64,000 bases of DNA from Verrucomicrobiaceae bacterium (GCA_027486655.1 JAIXOR010000034.1:1-64000), one strand, 5' to 3'; numbered from the stretch's first letter, positions 9,684 through 19,853 are shown. The notes: generated by a model from the sequence alone, not told the origin. A program made the numbers and translations.

Positions 9684-10042
9684 AAAGGCGCTTCATCCGA
9701 AGGCGGGTAACGCTCCTGTTTGAATACGGGCTTCGGCGTCATGGATCCGAGAGACGATGACGGTCCTTGGGGATGAGGGCGCTTCTGGAGAGGCGTGGTA
9801 TGAACTCGTCAGCTTGAAGGCAAATGAACCAACGAAGATCGGGACAGCGCCCACGCGTTGTGGTGGAGCGAGTCAGAGGGCGTTCTCATGGCCTTTCCGG
9901 ACTTTCGGCCCGCTGAACCCAAGGACCATGCCCAATCCCGGACGGATGGATTGGGTCTTCCTCGTTGCTTGAAGGTCTGAAGGCCGGAGTGATCCACAGA
10001 GCAGCGATGGCGCGGCAATCTGTAACGTGGATGATTCAAAGG
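9684..10042. other. 359-bp gap, no gene recognised
   Basis: The short open frames in both strands (such as 9757-9972 and 9809-10039) show no family motifs or consistent codon use. The stretch lies between the SRPBCC pseudogene and the 3' end of a GH43 gene and may be further eroded coding DNA. I see no tRNA, terminal inverted repeat or transposase fragment in it. Confidence 0.4.
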
Positions 10043-11083
10043 TCAATCCGGGGAAGTTGGAGGCTTCATCCATGCCACTGCACCTTTGGGAGCCAGGAAC
10101 AGGGTTCCATGCTGGGCGCGTGGCGGGAACCGGGTTTCCTTGCGGTGGTTCCACGTTTGCAAGTCTGGCGATGTGGCAAGCTGCAAGTGTCCCCCGGCGG
10201 GTTCGTCCCAGACAAACCACCAGGTTTGATTGTAGAGCAGGAGGCTCGGTCCTTCGGCCATGGAGTTTCGCGGCCTCGGGTCGGAAAACATGGGTGAATG
10301 ATTTCCGGCAATGGGTCCGGTCAGCGGCGAAAAGTCCGGCTTTTCGGTGTCCATGGTGGCGGTGCGTGTGATCCAGAGATTCCGCCCCGGCATGGTTTTC
10401 AGCGATTCGTCGCGCGAGCATTTGATGATCATGACCCAGTTGTGGTTCACGGGATCCGGTTTCATCACGGCATCGATGGAGGCAAAGCCGCGTTCGAAGA
10501 AGAGGCTGGCCCTGCTGAAGGTCTTGAAATCCCTTGTGCGGGTAATGAACACGCGGTTGTCGTATTGGGAACCCCGCTTGCCATTGTTGTTGCTGGCGTC
10601 GTCATCATTCTTTTCCCGCGGAATCGTGCTGGCGAAGAGGATGAAGAAGTCATCCTTCACCGGATCGTGATGGATCTCGGGTGCCCAGACGTTGTCCGGT
10701 TGTTCGTCAATGGGAAGCGAATCGGGGAAGGGTCGCACCTGGACGGGCTCCGACCAGTCGCACAGGTTCCTTGAGGAGGCATAGCCAAAGATGCGCCCGG
10801 TCCAGTTCGAGGTCCACACCATGTGGAAGACTCCCTTGTGATAAACGATGGACGGGTCACGTGTGAGGTTCTGTCCCGGCCATTTTGGCGGTGCAAAAAC
10901 CGGCTTGTCGCCGTTGAGTGCCTGGAATTCGGTGTCGCCACTTCCTTTTGCGAGGAAGACCCCGTCTTTTCCATTATCGCGGAAATAGGAGAACAGCATC
11001 ACCTCGGGGCATTCGGGCTGTGCTGCGATGGAAAGCCCGATGAGGCATGGAGCAATGAGGGCAGGGATGGAGAGGTGTTTCAT
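10043..11083 (-). CDS. Secreted GH43-type glycosidase (five-bladed beta-propeller)
   Basis: A 346-residue protein with a signal peptide (MKHLSIPALIAPCLIGLSIAAQ) and a single beta-propeller domain. GH43 hallmarks in order are RDPSIVYHKGVFHMVWTS (the Asp region), WAPEIHHDPVKDDFFILFAS (the acid-type Glu in WAPE), and repeated blade motifs such as LLLYNQTWWFVWDEP. Members act mainly on arabinosides, xylosides or galactosides of pectin and hemicellulose, and the exact linkage cannot be read here. It is the last gene of the minus-strand glycosidase cluster, 192 bp after a second GH43 gene, so it may have its own promoter. No terminator is evident downstream. Confidence 0.85.
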   Translation of the reverse strand: MKHLSIPALIAPCLIGLSIAAQPECPEVMLFSYFRDNGKDGVFLAKGSGDTEFQALNGDKPVFAPPKWPGQNLTRDPSIVYHKGVFHMVWTSNWTGRIFGYASSRNLCDWSEPVQVRPFPDSLPIDEQPDNVWAPEIHHDPVKDDFFILFASTIPREKNDDDASNNNGKRGSQYDNRVFITRTRDFKTFSRASLFFERGFASIDAVMKPDPVNHNWVMIIKCSRDESLKTMPGRNLWITRTATMDTEKPDFSPLTGPIAGNHSPMFSDPRPRNSMAEGPSLLLYNQTWWFVWDEPAGGHLQLATSPDLQTWNHRKETRFPPRAQHGTLFLAPKGAVAWMKPPTSPD

Positions 11084-11275
11084 TTCAATGGTGATTCGTT
11101 CAGGGATTGGGAATCCGGGTTGCTGAAATCTTGAGCAAGAGGATCCAATTCAGCGCAACTTGTTTGGGTTTTCGAGTGAACGCTGATGAAACCGATGCGG
11201 GTCACGTGGGAGGACGTTCCGTTGCTTTGGACCAACTCGCATGTTGCTGATGCCATGGTAACCGGCGGAAACGAT

Positions 11276-13054
11276 TCAAGGTCTTGTGGGATCAGGTCCA
11301 TCGTGATCCTGGTGGAAGAAATCGAAAGCCGCGACGCCACCACCGGTGGCGTCACTGCGGTTGTAGCTGAACAGGCCGACCTTCGTGCCTTCATACCAGG
11401 TGCTGCGATAGGAGTATTCGAGCGGGCCGAGCGGTTTGAACGAGACTCCGTCCAGACTGTAGAGCAACACTCCCTTCGCCTTCTTGTATTCGAGGCGCAG
11501 CCAAACGGTCGGGCTACTCAATTCCGGGCCGAATTCCGGAATGCCAGGACCGCTTTTGGCATCGCCTTTCACAAAGGCCAGCCTCCGGATGCCCCGGTCC
11601 TGTGAGATGCCGATCCATGTGTAATCGCCGCTCAGCGTGCAAAGTCCGGCGCGTTGGCCATCCCGCATCCCGGAGGCGTCGAGGTGGGTGGTGACCGTGG
11701 AAACCTCCCCATGGATCCGCTGAACAAGCGTGTTGTGAGCAAAGAGAAGATGGTCCTCAAAAAACTTCACTTCCTGCCGAGGATGCTGGGAGAAACCTCC
11801 AGAAGTGTTGATCGCCTTTGCCGTCATTTGAAGCCATCCCGGTCGTTTGATAAGCGATATGAGTGCGTCATCCGGATGGTGGTTCCACATCCACTGATCT
11901 GCAATCTCCGGCGTATCGAACTCATCCGAAGACCGCGGCGTGCCTGCGGGTTGTGGAGCGAGGGTTGGCTTCTCAAAGGGCTTGTCGATGCCAACGGGTT
12001 GGCCCACACCGTCCCCATCAGGGTCCTCTCCGATCCATGGCCAGTCATCTCTCCAGCCTGCGGGTTGGAGGTAGACGCGACGTCCGTAAACGGAATCCAT
12101 GTCATATTCATGATGCACGAAGGCCCATTCGTCGCCTTTGACCTGAACCATGGACCCTTGTGCGGCCTGCATTCCCTGTTTCCTGCCTTCGAACAACAAG
12201 CGTCCTTCGTATGGACCCAGCAGGGATCTGGAACGATAGGCCAGTTGGGCCTTGTGGGGGCCGGTTCTCGCGACAAGGATGTAATAGTAGCCCGCGCGTT
12301 TCAGAATTTGGGGGCCTTTTGGAAGAATGTCCGAGATCAGGGTAGTGCCCTTGCCTTCAATTCCGTCGAAGGAAGAGTTGAGTGGATAGATTTTCAACGG
12401 GCCGGGATTTCCTACGAGCAGTAGGTAGCCCTTTCCGCTTTCGTCCCAGAACGGGCATGGGTCTTCGTGATCACCTCCGATATCTTCGTTGATCTTCCGC
12501 ACCGGTGTCCATGGACCCTCCGGGTTGCGGGCGGTAGTCAAGAAACCCCGATAGCGCGTGCTCCAATTGTAGAGGTAGTAGATTCCGTCATGATAACCGA
12601 CCTCTGCGTCCTGGGAACCGGCCGCATAGGCCTTTCCCGGGAAGTTGAAGTCATCGCTCAGTGGTCGTAAATGGGAATAGATCCGACCTGCGTGGGACCA
12701 GTTCACCAAGTCCTTCGACTTCAGCAAAGGCATGCCCATGTAGTGATGGGTGGCGGCGGTCAGATAATAGTGATCTCCCGCATGGAATACACACGGGTTG
12801 TTGTAGTCCATCCAGAGAATGGGATTGCGAAAGGTGCCATCTCCTTGATCGCCCCATGCCGGACGGGTGCCTTCGTCCTCGGCTTGAGCAAAAGTCGTGA
12901 AGAGCAACGTGCCGGCCAGATGGGCGGCGACTGCCAATGTTGGTTTGACGAGTTTCGATTTCACATTGCAACAGGTTTCGGGGTGACTTTCGTTAGATGG
13001 TGACCGTGGGAATTCCCAATATGGATTCGATTGAAGGTCCTTGGCTGGTTTCAT
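11276..13054 (-). CDS. GH43 beta-xylosidase/arabinofuranosidase-like enzyme with C-terminal concanavalin-like domain
   Basis: A protein of up to 592 residues. The propeller runs from about residue 75 (NPILWMDYNNPCVFHAGDHYYLTAATHH), with blade repeats such as DAEVGYHDGIYYLYNWSTRY and an EDPCPFWDESGKGYLLLVGN acidic motif. A beta-sandwich like the GH43 C-terminal domain follows from about 395 (DEFDTPEIADQWMWNHHPDD...KRPGWLQMTA). The ATG at 13054 overlaps the upstream glycosidase stop by 4 bp. However, a GTG at 12964 would place VKSKLVKPTLAVAAHLAGTLLFTTFAQA at the N-terminus as a proper signal peptide, so the true start is uncertain. It probably removes xylose or arabinose side chains outside the cytoplasm. 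Confidence 0.85.
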   Translation of the reverse strand: MKPAKDLQSNPYWEFPRSPSNESHPETCCNVKSKLVKPTLAVAAHLAGTLLFTTFAQAEDEGTRPAWGDQGDGTFRNPILWMDYNNPCVFHAGDHYYLTAATHHYMGMPLLKSKDLVNWSHAGRIYSHLRPLSDDFNFPGKAYAAGSQDAEVGYHDGIYYLYNWSTRYRGFLTTARNPEGPWTPVRKINEDIGGDHEDPCPFWDESGKGYLLLVGNPGPLKIYPLNSSFDGIEGKGTTLISDILPKGPQILKRAGYYYILVARTGPHKAQLAYRSRSLLGPYEGRLLFEGRKQGMQAAQGSMVQVKGDEWAFVHHEYDMDSVYGRRVYLQPAGWRDDWPWIGEDPDGDGVGQPVGIDKPFEKPTLAPQPAGTPRSSDEFDTPEIADQWMWNHHPDDALISLIKRPGWLQMTAKAINTSGGFSQHPRQEVKFFEDHLLFAHNTLVQRIHGEVSTVTTHLDASGMRDGQRAGLCTLSGDYTWIGISQDRGIRRLAFVKGDAKSGPGIPEFGPELSSPTVWLRLEYKKAKGVLLYSLDGVSFKPLGPLEYSYRSTWYEGTKVGLFSYNRSDATGGGVAAFDFFHQDHDGPDPTRP

Positions 13055-15942
13055 CGGTTTCCGGGTTCGTCAAACGAGATCATCTTGACAGGCCCGAGCA
13101 ATCCGGACGGCAGAAGTTTTTGTTTTGCTTGAATGTAGTTCCAGGTGGAGAACGTGCGGCGGCCTGATGATGGACGAGGCTTTCCTAGGAGCAACCATTC
13201 AGGCAGTCTGGCGAGTCGCATGATGCCGCCGCTCTTGCGCTTGGTGTCCCATTCGATGTCCGCAGGCTCCAGTTCATCGCCGATCAGGCGATTGGCCCAG
13301 AGGTTCGCGACCTCGATGGATAGCTGGTTCGATCCGGGTTTGACCGCGGAGGTGATATCGCAGGTGAAGGGTGGCTTCCACAGCTCGGGGAAACGAGTGC
13401 CGTTCACCGTGACTCTGGCGAGATTCTTCACCTCTCCGAGATCGAGCATGATCCTTCCGTTCTTTTCCGGAATCTCGATCTCACGCTGGTAGGTGGCGAT
13501 GCCCGAGTAGTGGCGGATCTCCTTGTCCGGGTGATCGGTCCACGAGATGAGTTTGGGGAAACCGATCTCGGCCGGTGCACCCATCTCCGGCGAAAAACGC
13601 AGTTTCCAAGGACCTTCCACGGTGATGGTTTCCAACACTTTTGGCGGTGCAAGTTTCACTGGCAGCGATGGGATTTTCCCAGGGCTGAAGCGAATGAAGA
13701 CCGATCCTCGTGCGGGAAAATCCAGGTTCACTTCGGTGCGACCGTCGCGGATCGTCCAGTGGCGAGCGGGTTCGGTGGAGCCGGTATCGGCGTGCCAGAG
13801 TTCAGGAATCTTGCCGGAGACGCGGAAGGAAGCCGTGACCTTGAGTGGTTTGTTGCGTTGATTGGAAACAAAATACCAATCATCCCCGCCGATCACCCGA
13901 TGAACCCATGGGACCTCCTGAGAAGGGATGGCTTCAATCGTTTTGAATTGCGGTTGCACCTTGATGCGGGCAAGCGCCTCGGTGATGGGAATTCCTGATA
14001 GAACCCGTCCTTTGCCGACCTTGCGATCCACCTCCGCACTTCCGGCAGGCCCCCACAGTTCGTTGGCGATGGTGGTGGTCTCCTGATCCGATTCCGGATA
14101 GCCGGTAAGGCCCGCGCTGATCTCCGGGCGCGGGCCGAGGATGGTGGCTCCGGCGTTCACCAGATCGCGGACTTTCCGGAGAAGCGGCAGGGAAATGCTC
14201 TGCGGAAGCGGTGTTTTCGCGGTTCGTTTCTCGATTCCCGAGGGCGAGAGTTGGGCGTTCACGACCTTGGTGGTGTCCACCAGTTCGAGGATCTGATAGC
14301 GCATGCCGCTGGGCAGGCAGAGTGATTTGCCGTCGAAACTCATCGAGGAAATGATCAACTCCTCATTGCAAAGGTCGCTGGCGTGGCCGGGTATCACTTC
14401 GTAGCCTTTTTCATTCGGACGGAAGAGTCTGACGACATCCGCCGTGGGAGATCCCTGCTGCAGGAGATAACAGCAACGGCTGAGGTAGGCGACCCATGAG
14501 CCTGCAAGATCGTTCCAGGTCTGCCATGCCCCCATGAAGGGCGGGAAGAAGCCGCAGGTCATGCCGGGCTTGAGTTTTGGCCACGGATTGTGACCCGAAG
14601 CGTGGATGGCCATGCTGTTGATACCCATCGTGAGGGCGAGATCGGTCTGGGCCTTGGTGCTGAAGGGATCCGCATCCATGCGATGATTGGCCGGCATCGA
14701 CGTCAGGGACTCGGCCGAAGCGATCTTCTTTCCATGGATGTGGGCGACCGATGCGATCATGCGAAGGCTCCACCAGCCGTATTCGCGTTTGTTGAACCAA
14801 TACTCCGCCTCCGGGATGTCGAACAGAGCCCCGGCCGTCATGAAGTTGACCGGTCCGTTGTAGGGTTGGGCGCGCAGTTCCCTGCATCCGGCTTCATGCG
14901 ACAGACGGATCAGCTCGGAGAAATGGTTGTCATTGATCAGCTCCTCAATGGTGGTCTTCCAATCCAGATCGAAGCGGCGGCTCAGCAACTCACTGCCGAC
15001 GATCCGCTTGGTGGCCACGACCAGCCATGGCAACGGATCATAGCCCCGGCGTTTCCGGAATTCCTCACGGAAAGTGGGCGTCCAATTGAGGTTCTGTGCC
15101 TCCCAACTGTCGAAGAACAACTCGATTTTTGAATCCGAGCCGGAAGGGCGTTTGGCGGCGATCTTCTTGAAGTAACTGTCGAACTGGATGCGCGTCGCCA
15201 CCTTGCTGAGCTTGTCGCATTCCAATCCGTATCCCGCTTCGGTGACCGGGTGCACCGGAACTCCGGTGGTGGTATGACCGATGCGGAGAATCACCCAGGA
15301 TCCTTGATCGGGTTTCCATTTCAATCGGCCATCGGCTGTCATCCTTTCCGTGAGAGTGACAATGTTCTCCGGTGCGATCGGCCCTTTGCCCTGGGGCACT
15401 GCCAGAACGGTGATGTCACGATAGTAGTTCCATTTTTTGTCCACCTTGGGAAGTGGCAGCAAGTCATCGAAAGGAGTCTCCGCGCTGCATTTCGTTTCGC
15501 TCCAGACGACCTTCTGCATCGAGTGTTCCGGAGTGATCCATGGTCCGCCGGAGGTTGCGTAGCCGGGACACAGTTGGAACCAAAGGTCGAGATCACGGTC
15601 AGCGGCCTGCTTGAGTTTGAAATCCATGTTGTCCCACCATGGATCCGAAAGCATCGGGACAAAGGGAGAACCCGGAAGGGGTTTGCTGATTCCGCTGGTG
15701 CTGGAGCAATAGGAAACCACCGCCCCGCGGAGGCCGATGTCCTTCATCGCCTCGAGGTCCGCGATCATGCCATCGCGGGTGGCGTAGTCATCCATGAAGC
15801 GCCACCAGAGAACCGGGCGGGTTTCTTGTGGAGGCGATTGGAAATGTTTCTTGAGGGGCGCCTCGTCACCATGGACTGCGACAAGTGCGAGCCATGAGAA
15901 CATCAGGGTGGTTCGTTTCAGCTTGAATCGATTTGGACTCAC
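13051..15942 (-). CDS. GH106-like glycoside hydrolase (alpha-L-rhamnosidase candidate), secreted
   Basis: A 963-residue protein with an N-terminal signal (LMFSWLALVAVHG). The TIM-barrel opening RPVLWWRFMDDYATRDGMIADLEAMKDIGLRGAVVSY is characteristic of GH106-type proteins, as are WVILRIGHTTTGVPVHPVTEAGYGLECDKLS and the acidic stretch SKIELFFDSWEAQNLNWT. The C-terminal part (about 785-920) is a GH2-like sugar-binding jelly roll (ATYQREIEIPEKNGRIMLDLGEVKNLARVTVNG). The family removes rhamnose from pectic rhamnogalacturonan or related glycans. It lies 13 bp after the 253-residue gene and overlaps the GH43 gene by 4 bp, so all three are co-transcribed. Confidence 0.85.
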   Translation of the reverse strand: MSPNRFKLKRTTLMFSWLALVAVHGDEAPLKKHFQSPPQETRPVLWWRFMDDYATRDGMIADLEAMKDIGLRGAVVSYCSSTSGISKPLPGSPFVPMLSDPWWDNMDFKLKQAADRDLDLWFQLCPGYATSGGPWITPEHSMQKVVWSETKCSAETPFDDLLPLPKVDKKWNYYRDITVLAVPQGKGPIAPENIVTLTERMTADGRLKWKPDQGSWVILRIGHTTTGVPVHPVTEAGYGLECDKLSKVATRIQFDSYFKKIAAKRPSGSDSKIELFFDSWEAQNLNWTPTFREEFRKRRGYDPLPWLVVATKRIVGSELLSRRFDLDWKTTIEELINDNHFSELIRLSHEAGCRELRAQPYNGPVNFMTAGALFDIPEAEYWFNKREYGWWSLRMIASVAHIHGKKIASAESLTSMPANHRMDADPFSTKAQTDLALTMGINSMAIHASGHNPWPKLKPGMTCGFFPPFMGAWQTWNDLAGSWVAYLSRCCYLLQQGSPTADVVRLFRPNEKGYEVIPGHASDLCNEELIISSMSFDGKSLCLPSGMRYQILELVDTTKVVNAQLSPSGIEKRTAKTPLPQSISLPLLRKVRDLVNAGATILGPRPEISAGLTGYPESDQETTTIANELWGPAGSAEVDRKVGKGRVLSGIPITEALARIKVQPQFKTIEAIPSQEVPWVHRVIGGDDWYFVSNQRNKPLKVTASFRVSGKIPELWHADTGSTEPARHWTIRDGRTEVNLDFPARGSVFIRFSPGKIPSLPVKLAPPKVLETITVEGPWKLRFSPEMGAPAEIGFPKLISWTDHPDKEIRHYSGIATYQREIEIPEKNGRIMLDLGEVKNLARVTVNGTRFPELWKPPFTCDITSAVKPGSNQLSIEVANLWANRLIGDELEPADIEWDTKRKSGGIMRLARLPEWLLLGKPRPSSGRRTFSTWNYIQAKQKLLPSGLLGPVKMISFDEPGNR

Positions 15943-15955
15943 TGTGTCATTCGGT

Positions 15956-16717
15956 TTAGTTCACTTTCCAGATTCCGACCTCATCGATCCAAACAGTGCC
16001 TGGGATCAGAAAACTGAACCAGCGTTTCACTGGATGGGCGAAACCGCCGGAGCGGTGGCGGGATAACACACGTCCGTCGAGGCTCAGGCGCATCTCATCG
16101 CCCTCGGTGACGAGGATCAGTTCGTGCCATTCGGTGTCAGCCTTCCACGGGGTGGAGCTCTGTTTTGTCTTGAGCAGGTCTTCCAGGTCGGCGGGCAGCT
16201 TTTCCTTGCGGTCGAGGTAGGATTGGCGGCGTTTCCGGAGGTCGAGATTCATGACTCCGGTCTTGTGATCGCTCAGCGTGATGGAGGAAGGGGAGAGGAT
16301 GGCGTAGCAAAGGTGGCCCGCGTGGATGCTTTTCTCCTCACGATCCACGAAGCCGAGTTGCAGTGATTCGGCCTTGGTGAGTCCGGGGAATCTGAAACGC
16401 ACTATGGCGCCTCCGTCGGCGAAACCGGCATCGTGATGAATGTGGGCGGCGTGACCGGCTTCCTTCGTCGCGCTATGGATCTTGAGGATCCCTGCGTCGA
16501 GATCGGCCATTTTGATCTGCGGCACGCGGTCGGCGGTGGCGCTGTTCCAGCCGTTGCCGATGGCCTTGGATCCGTTGCCGGTTTCCTCGCGGTTGAAGGT
16601 GTCGTGGAAGATCAGGATGCCCTTCCCACGCAGCCATGCCGCATCATCCCTGGCAGATGGTTCGGCCATGAGAAGACCGGTGGTCAACAGGGAGATCAAA
16701 GCGAAATGAAGATTCAT
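15956..16717 (-). CDS. Secreted concanavalin-like (DUF1080/LamG-type) protein
   Basis: A 253-residue protein with a signal peptide (MNLHFALISLLTTGLLMAEPS) and one predicted beta-sandwich (ILIFHDTFNREETGNGSKAIGNGWN...GAIVRFRFPGLTKAESLQLGF...WHELILVTEGDEMRLSLDGRVL). This pattern resembles DUF1080 and LamG-type sugar-binding or glycosidase domains that accompany glycosidases in Planctomycetota and Verrucomicrobiota. I see no clear catalytic signature. It sits between the GH29 and GH106-like genes in one transcription unit. A carbohydrate-binding accessory role is the simplest inference. Confidence 0.7.
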   Translation of the reverse strand: MNLHFALISLLTTGLLMAEPSARDDAAWLRGKGILIFHDTFNREETGNGSKAIGNGWNSATADRVPQIKMADLDAGILKIHSATKEAGHAAHIHHDAGFADGGAIVRFRFPGLTKAESLQLGFVDREEKSIHAGHLCYAILSPSSITLSDHKTGVMNLDLRKRRQSYLDRKEKLPADLEDLLKTKQSSTPWKADTEWHELILVTEGDEMRLSLDGRVLSRHRSGGFAHPVKRWFSFLIPGTVWIDEVGIWKVN

Positions 16718-16795
16718 CGGTGGAGGAGGCGGAAGGAGACCTCGGGTTGGAACCGGCGTTCTATCAGAAGGAGGCGAAACGTCGGGGCGCGGGAG

Positions 16796-18376
16796 TTAGG
16801 GTTTGATTTTGATCTGGTTGCCGATCGTCACTGCTATGACGTCGTGAGGTCTATTGCGGTCGGGTTCAGGAAGGTCGATTTCCAACTGCCCGTTTGACCA
16901 TTTGAATTCGACGGTTGCACCCGTTCGTAGAATCCGGACGGACCTGATCGTGGTGGCTGAGGAGCCTGGCTTGACGTGGATCTTTCCTTTTGTCCCTGCA
17001 ACGGCGTGCAGATACCAGGTGCTTTCGCGGGTGGTGACGGGCACGTTGGATTGCATGTCTCGCGGCATGGGATGCGCTCCGAGGATGGATTCAGCATTCG
17101 CCTTCATCCAGTCACGCACTTCGGCCATGCCCTGATAGTAGGGTTGGGGCATCGTTCCATCCGGTCGAGGTCCGCAGTTGGCCATCACGGTTCCTCCCCA
17201 TGCCTTGGTGCGGGCAAGACTTTTGAGGATGGATGCAGTGGATGCATAGGCCTTCTCGTTCTTTGTCATGTAACCCCAGGTCGGTGAGTTCCAGATGCGC
17301 AGTTGTTCCCACCAACCCGGTGGGCGGAAGGGTTGATCGCCGTGCTCCACGGTGAAGAAGTCGCCTTCGAACTTGGTCGCGCCCTGCTTCGTCGGCAGGC
17401 CACCCCGGTTGTTGATCACAATCCCCGGCTGGAGCTTCCGGACTTCCTCAAATGTGATGTCCGAGCCTGAGCCGCCATCGAACCACAACACATCGATTTT
17501 TCCGTAACGCGTCAGCAGTTCGGTGAGCTGTTGGCGGCACTCTTGCTGGATGCGGGCGCGCACCTCGGGGGGCATCGATTTGATCCGGGTGGGTTCCCAA
17601 TTCATGTCGAGATCGGGACGTCCGGGAATCGGCGGCAGAGTTGAATTTCCACCGCTTTCGCTTCGATAGTTGAACGACATGTAGTCCTTGCTCTTGTGCC
17701 AATCCGGACCGGAATAGTAGAAGCCGACCTTGAGCCCATGGGTGCGGCAGGCGTTGACATAGTCCTTCACGAGGTCCCTTCCGGGTAGTGAGGTGCGGAC
17801 GCCGATCTCTGAGGATTCGGTGGGCCACAAGGTGAAGCCGTCATGATGTTTCGTCGTGAGCACGGCGTATTCGAAGCCTGCCTCCTTGGCTGCTTTCAGC
17901 CAAAGATTGGGGTCGTAATGCTCGGCTTTGAACGTCTCCGCCAGCTTCCAGTATTCGGCAGGCATGAGTTTCAAACTTGGTCCCATGTTCTTGATCATGG
18001 GCCAAGACAGATCAATGCCTCCGTGCACCGAGGAAATGCTCCAGTGAAGAAACAGGCCCAGAGATGCATCGCCGAACCATTGGGCATCCGGGTGTGAATT
18101 CCGCTGACCGGGCAGGCCGGCGCGGATTTCCTGCTTCATGCGGGCGTTCAACAACGACGTGCGGTCTGCACCTCCCGGGTCTTGATTCAATGCAGCCGCC
18201 TGCTCGGCTGCATTGCGCTTCATGGTTTCAGCGTCTTCGGAGTCCGATGCATGGATCGAGATCGGCCCAAGGATGGAAAAGAGTGAAACGATCAGATGCG
18301 CCTTGAGCGAGGCGGGTTGGATCTGCCAGAGGGACTGGATTTCCGATGGTCTGCCCGAAGGAGGTGAGTCTGGCAT
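16796..18376 (-). CDS. Alpha-L-fucosidase, GH29
   Basis: A 526-residue secreted glycosidase whose hydrophobic N-terminal stretch (AHLIVSLFSILGPISIHAS) follows an unusually long pre-segment, so the true start may lie downstream. GH29 features are QWFGDASLGLFLHWSISSVHGG, EYAVLTTKHHDGFTLWPTESSE, GLKVGFYYSGPDW and the nucleophile segment DVLWFDGG. The closing beta-domain (about 440-526) is also present. It hydrolyses terminal alpha-fucosyl residues. It is the first gene after a strong hairpin at 18504-18544 and so probably heads a second transcript (GH29, concanavalin-like, GH106-like, GH43). Confidence 0.93.
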   Translation of the reverse strand: MPDSPPSGRPSEIQSLWQIQPASLKAHLIVSLFSILGPISIHASDSEDAETMKRNAAEQAAALNQDPGGADRTSLLNARMKQEIRAGLPGQRNSHPDAQWFGDASLGLFLHWSISSVHGGIDLSWPMIKNMGPSLKLMPAEYWKLAETFKAEHYDPNLWLKAAKEAGFEYAVLTTKHHDGFTLWPTESSEIGVRTSLPGRDLVKDYVNACRTHGLKVGFYYSGPDWHKSKDYMSFNYRSESGGNSTLPPIPGRPDLDMNWEPTRIKSMPPEVRARIQQECRQQLTELLTRYGKIDVLWFDGGSGSDITFEEVRKLQPGIVINNRGGLPTKQGATKFEGDFFTVEHGDQPFRPPGWWEQLRIWNSPTWGYMTKNEKAYASTASILKSLARTKAWGGTVMANCGPRPDGTMPQPYYQGMAEVRDWMKANAESILGAHPMPRDMQSNVPVTTRESTWYLHAVAGTKGKIHVKPGSSATTIRSVRILRTGATVEFKWSNGQLEIDLPEPDRNRPHDVIAVTIGNQIKIKP

Positions 18377-18503
18377 TTCTCCGGACGATACGGGGAATGA
18401 CTCAGGCTTGCCTCGTCAAATCACGCAACAATCCTTCGAATTTGCGTCCATCATGCAATGGAGCCCGTCTATCAGACGCTTTCCTGTGATAGCTTCTTAT
18501 GGG

Positions 18504-18544
18504 CGATCCACCCCGTGGATTGCCGTGGGATTCGGGGTGGATCG
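18504..18544 (-). terminator. Long perfect hairpin between the oxidoreductase and GH29 genes
   Basis: CGATCCACCCC (18504-18514) and GGGGTGGATCG (18534-18544) form an 11-bp perfect stem with a 19-nt loop, 13 bp after the stop of the Gfo/Idh gene. The minus-strand side is not followed by a U-run, while the plus side is followed by TTTT. It could thus be a factor-assisted terminator, an mRNA-stabilising hairpin or an operator, but its position fits the end of the sigma/FecR/GH16 transcript. Confidence 0.55.
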
Positions 18545-18557
18545 TTTTGGACCTCGC

Positions 18558-19853
18558 TCAGGCGATTGTGGGCAGTTCGTAGCCTTTTCGACGCGGCCGG
18601 TCCTGCCTGGTGGCGGCTTCGGCGTCGTTGGTGATTTTTTCGGCCTTGGGATCCCATTTCAGGGGCCTGCCGAGACGCTCCGCGATTCCGGCCAACTGGC
18701 AGATGGTGGCGGAACGGTGGCCCACAGTGGCCGGACAGATCGTGGGTTTGCGAGAAAGGATCGATTCAATGAAATTCTTGCGGTGATCCTTCGACTCATA
18801 GACCTGAACGTCGTTCGCTGTGAACTGGTGGCGGACGAGTTCCTTGGGAAGGGTGTCGATTTTTCCGCGGCTGACGAGCACTTCGCCCTTGGTGCCGATG
18901 AAACGGATCATATGTCCGTTGTCCGGCATGCGGTCCCGCCAGACGGTGATGCCGTCTGCATAGCGGTAGTGGTGGTGCTCGGCTCCTTCGAAGCCTTTGG
19001 GGATGAACTCGACGGGACCGGTCTCGTCACGGCCGAGGGCCCATTGGATGATATCAAAATGGTGAGCACCCCAGTCGCCGAACTTGCGGCTGCCGTAGTC
19101 CCAGTAGCAGCGCCAGCCGCCACCGTAGTTGCCGAGCACGCGATTCTCCGAGTAGTCGTAGAACGGAGTGGGGCCGAGCCAGCGATCGTAGTCGAACCCT
19201 GCGGGAACGGGGACGATGGTTTCCTTTGCGGGTGGCTGGGGAAACTCACCGAGCTTGCAGTAGATTTCCTTGATGTCGCCGATCATGCCGTTGCGCACGA
19301 GATTGGCAGCGATGCGGAAATAGATTTCCGAGCGCTGCTGGCTGCCGACCTGGACGATGCGGCCGTATTTTTTCTCCGCGGCGACCATGGCTTTGCCTTC
19401 CTCGATCGTGAGGGACATCGGTTTCTCCACATAGACGTCCTTGCCTGCCTTCATGGCGGCGATCGCGATGCCGACGTGCCAGTGGTCGGGAGTTGTGACG
19501 CAGACCGCATCGATGTCCGGATTCGAAAGGACCTCCTCGAAGCGTGAGGTGGCGAGCACCCCGTTGTGGCCTTTTTCCTTGAGGGTATCGAGCGCCTTCT
19601 TGAGTTGCCATTCCTTGACGTCGCAGACGGCGATGGGCTGCACGCCCGGCATGCTGGAAAAGGTTCTGAGGTGGCCGTCGGAAATCAGGCCCACGCCGAT
19701 GAAACCCATGCCGATGCGGGAGTTGGCGGCGTCCTTGTTGGCGTTTCCCAGCGTTTCGGCCCGGATGATTTGAGGCCCGGCGATGAGGGCTCCGGCGGTG
19801 CCGAGAGAGGACCTGAGGAAGTGACGGCGTGTGGTTTTTGATGTGGGGTTCAT
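18558..19853 (-). CDS. Gfo/Idh/MocA family oxidoreductase with Tat signal
   Basis: A 431-residue NAD(P)-dependent sugar-type oxidoreductase. The N-terminus carries a twin-arginine signal ([21 protein letters not shown]), so the folded enzyme, likely with bound cofactor, is exported to the periplasm. The Rossmann fold starts at [16 protein letters not shown], the family EKP motif is in [17 protein letters not shown], and the C-terminal domain holds [14 protein letters not shown], the usual substrate-side His/Asp segment. Such Tat-exported members are abundant in Verrucomicrobiota near glycosidases and probably oxidise released sugars or open glycosides by redox chemistry. It follows the GH16 gene by 76 bp. 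Confidence 0.9.
   Translation of the reverse strand: MNPTSKTTRRHFLRSSLGTAGALIAGPQIIRAETLGNANKDAANSRIGMGFIGVGLISDGHLRTFSSMPGVQPIAVCDVKEWQLKKALDTLKEKGHNGVLATSRFEEVLSNPDIDAVCVTTPDHWHVGIAIAAMKAGKDVYVEKPMSLTIEEGKAMVAAEKKYGRIVQVGSQQRSEIYFRIAANLVRNGMIGDIKEIYCKLGEFPQPPAKETIVPVPAGFDYDRWLGPTPFYDYSENRVLGNYGGGWRCYWDYGSRKFGDWGAHHFDIIQWALGRDETGPVEFIPKGFEGAEHHHYRYADGITVWRDRMPDNGHMIRFIGTKGEVLVSRGKIDTLPKELVRHQFTANDVQVYESKDHRKNFIESILSRKPTICPATVGHRSATICQLAGIAERLGRPLKWDPKAEKITNDAEAATRQDRPRRKGYELPTIA

Noticed and set aside
18213-19547. 444-residue plus-strand ORF
   Set aside because: Antisense to the Gfo/Idh/MocA oxidoreductase gene.
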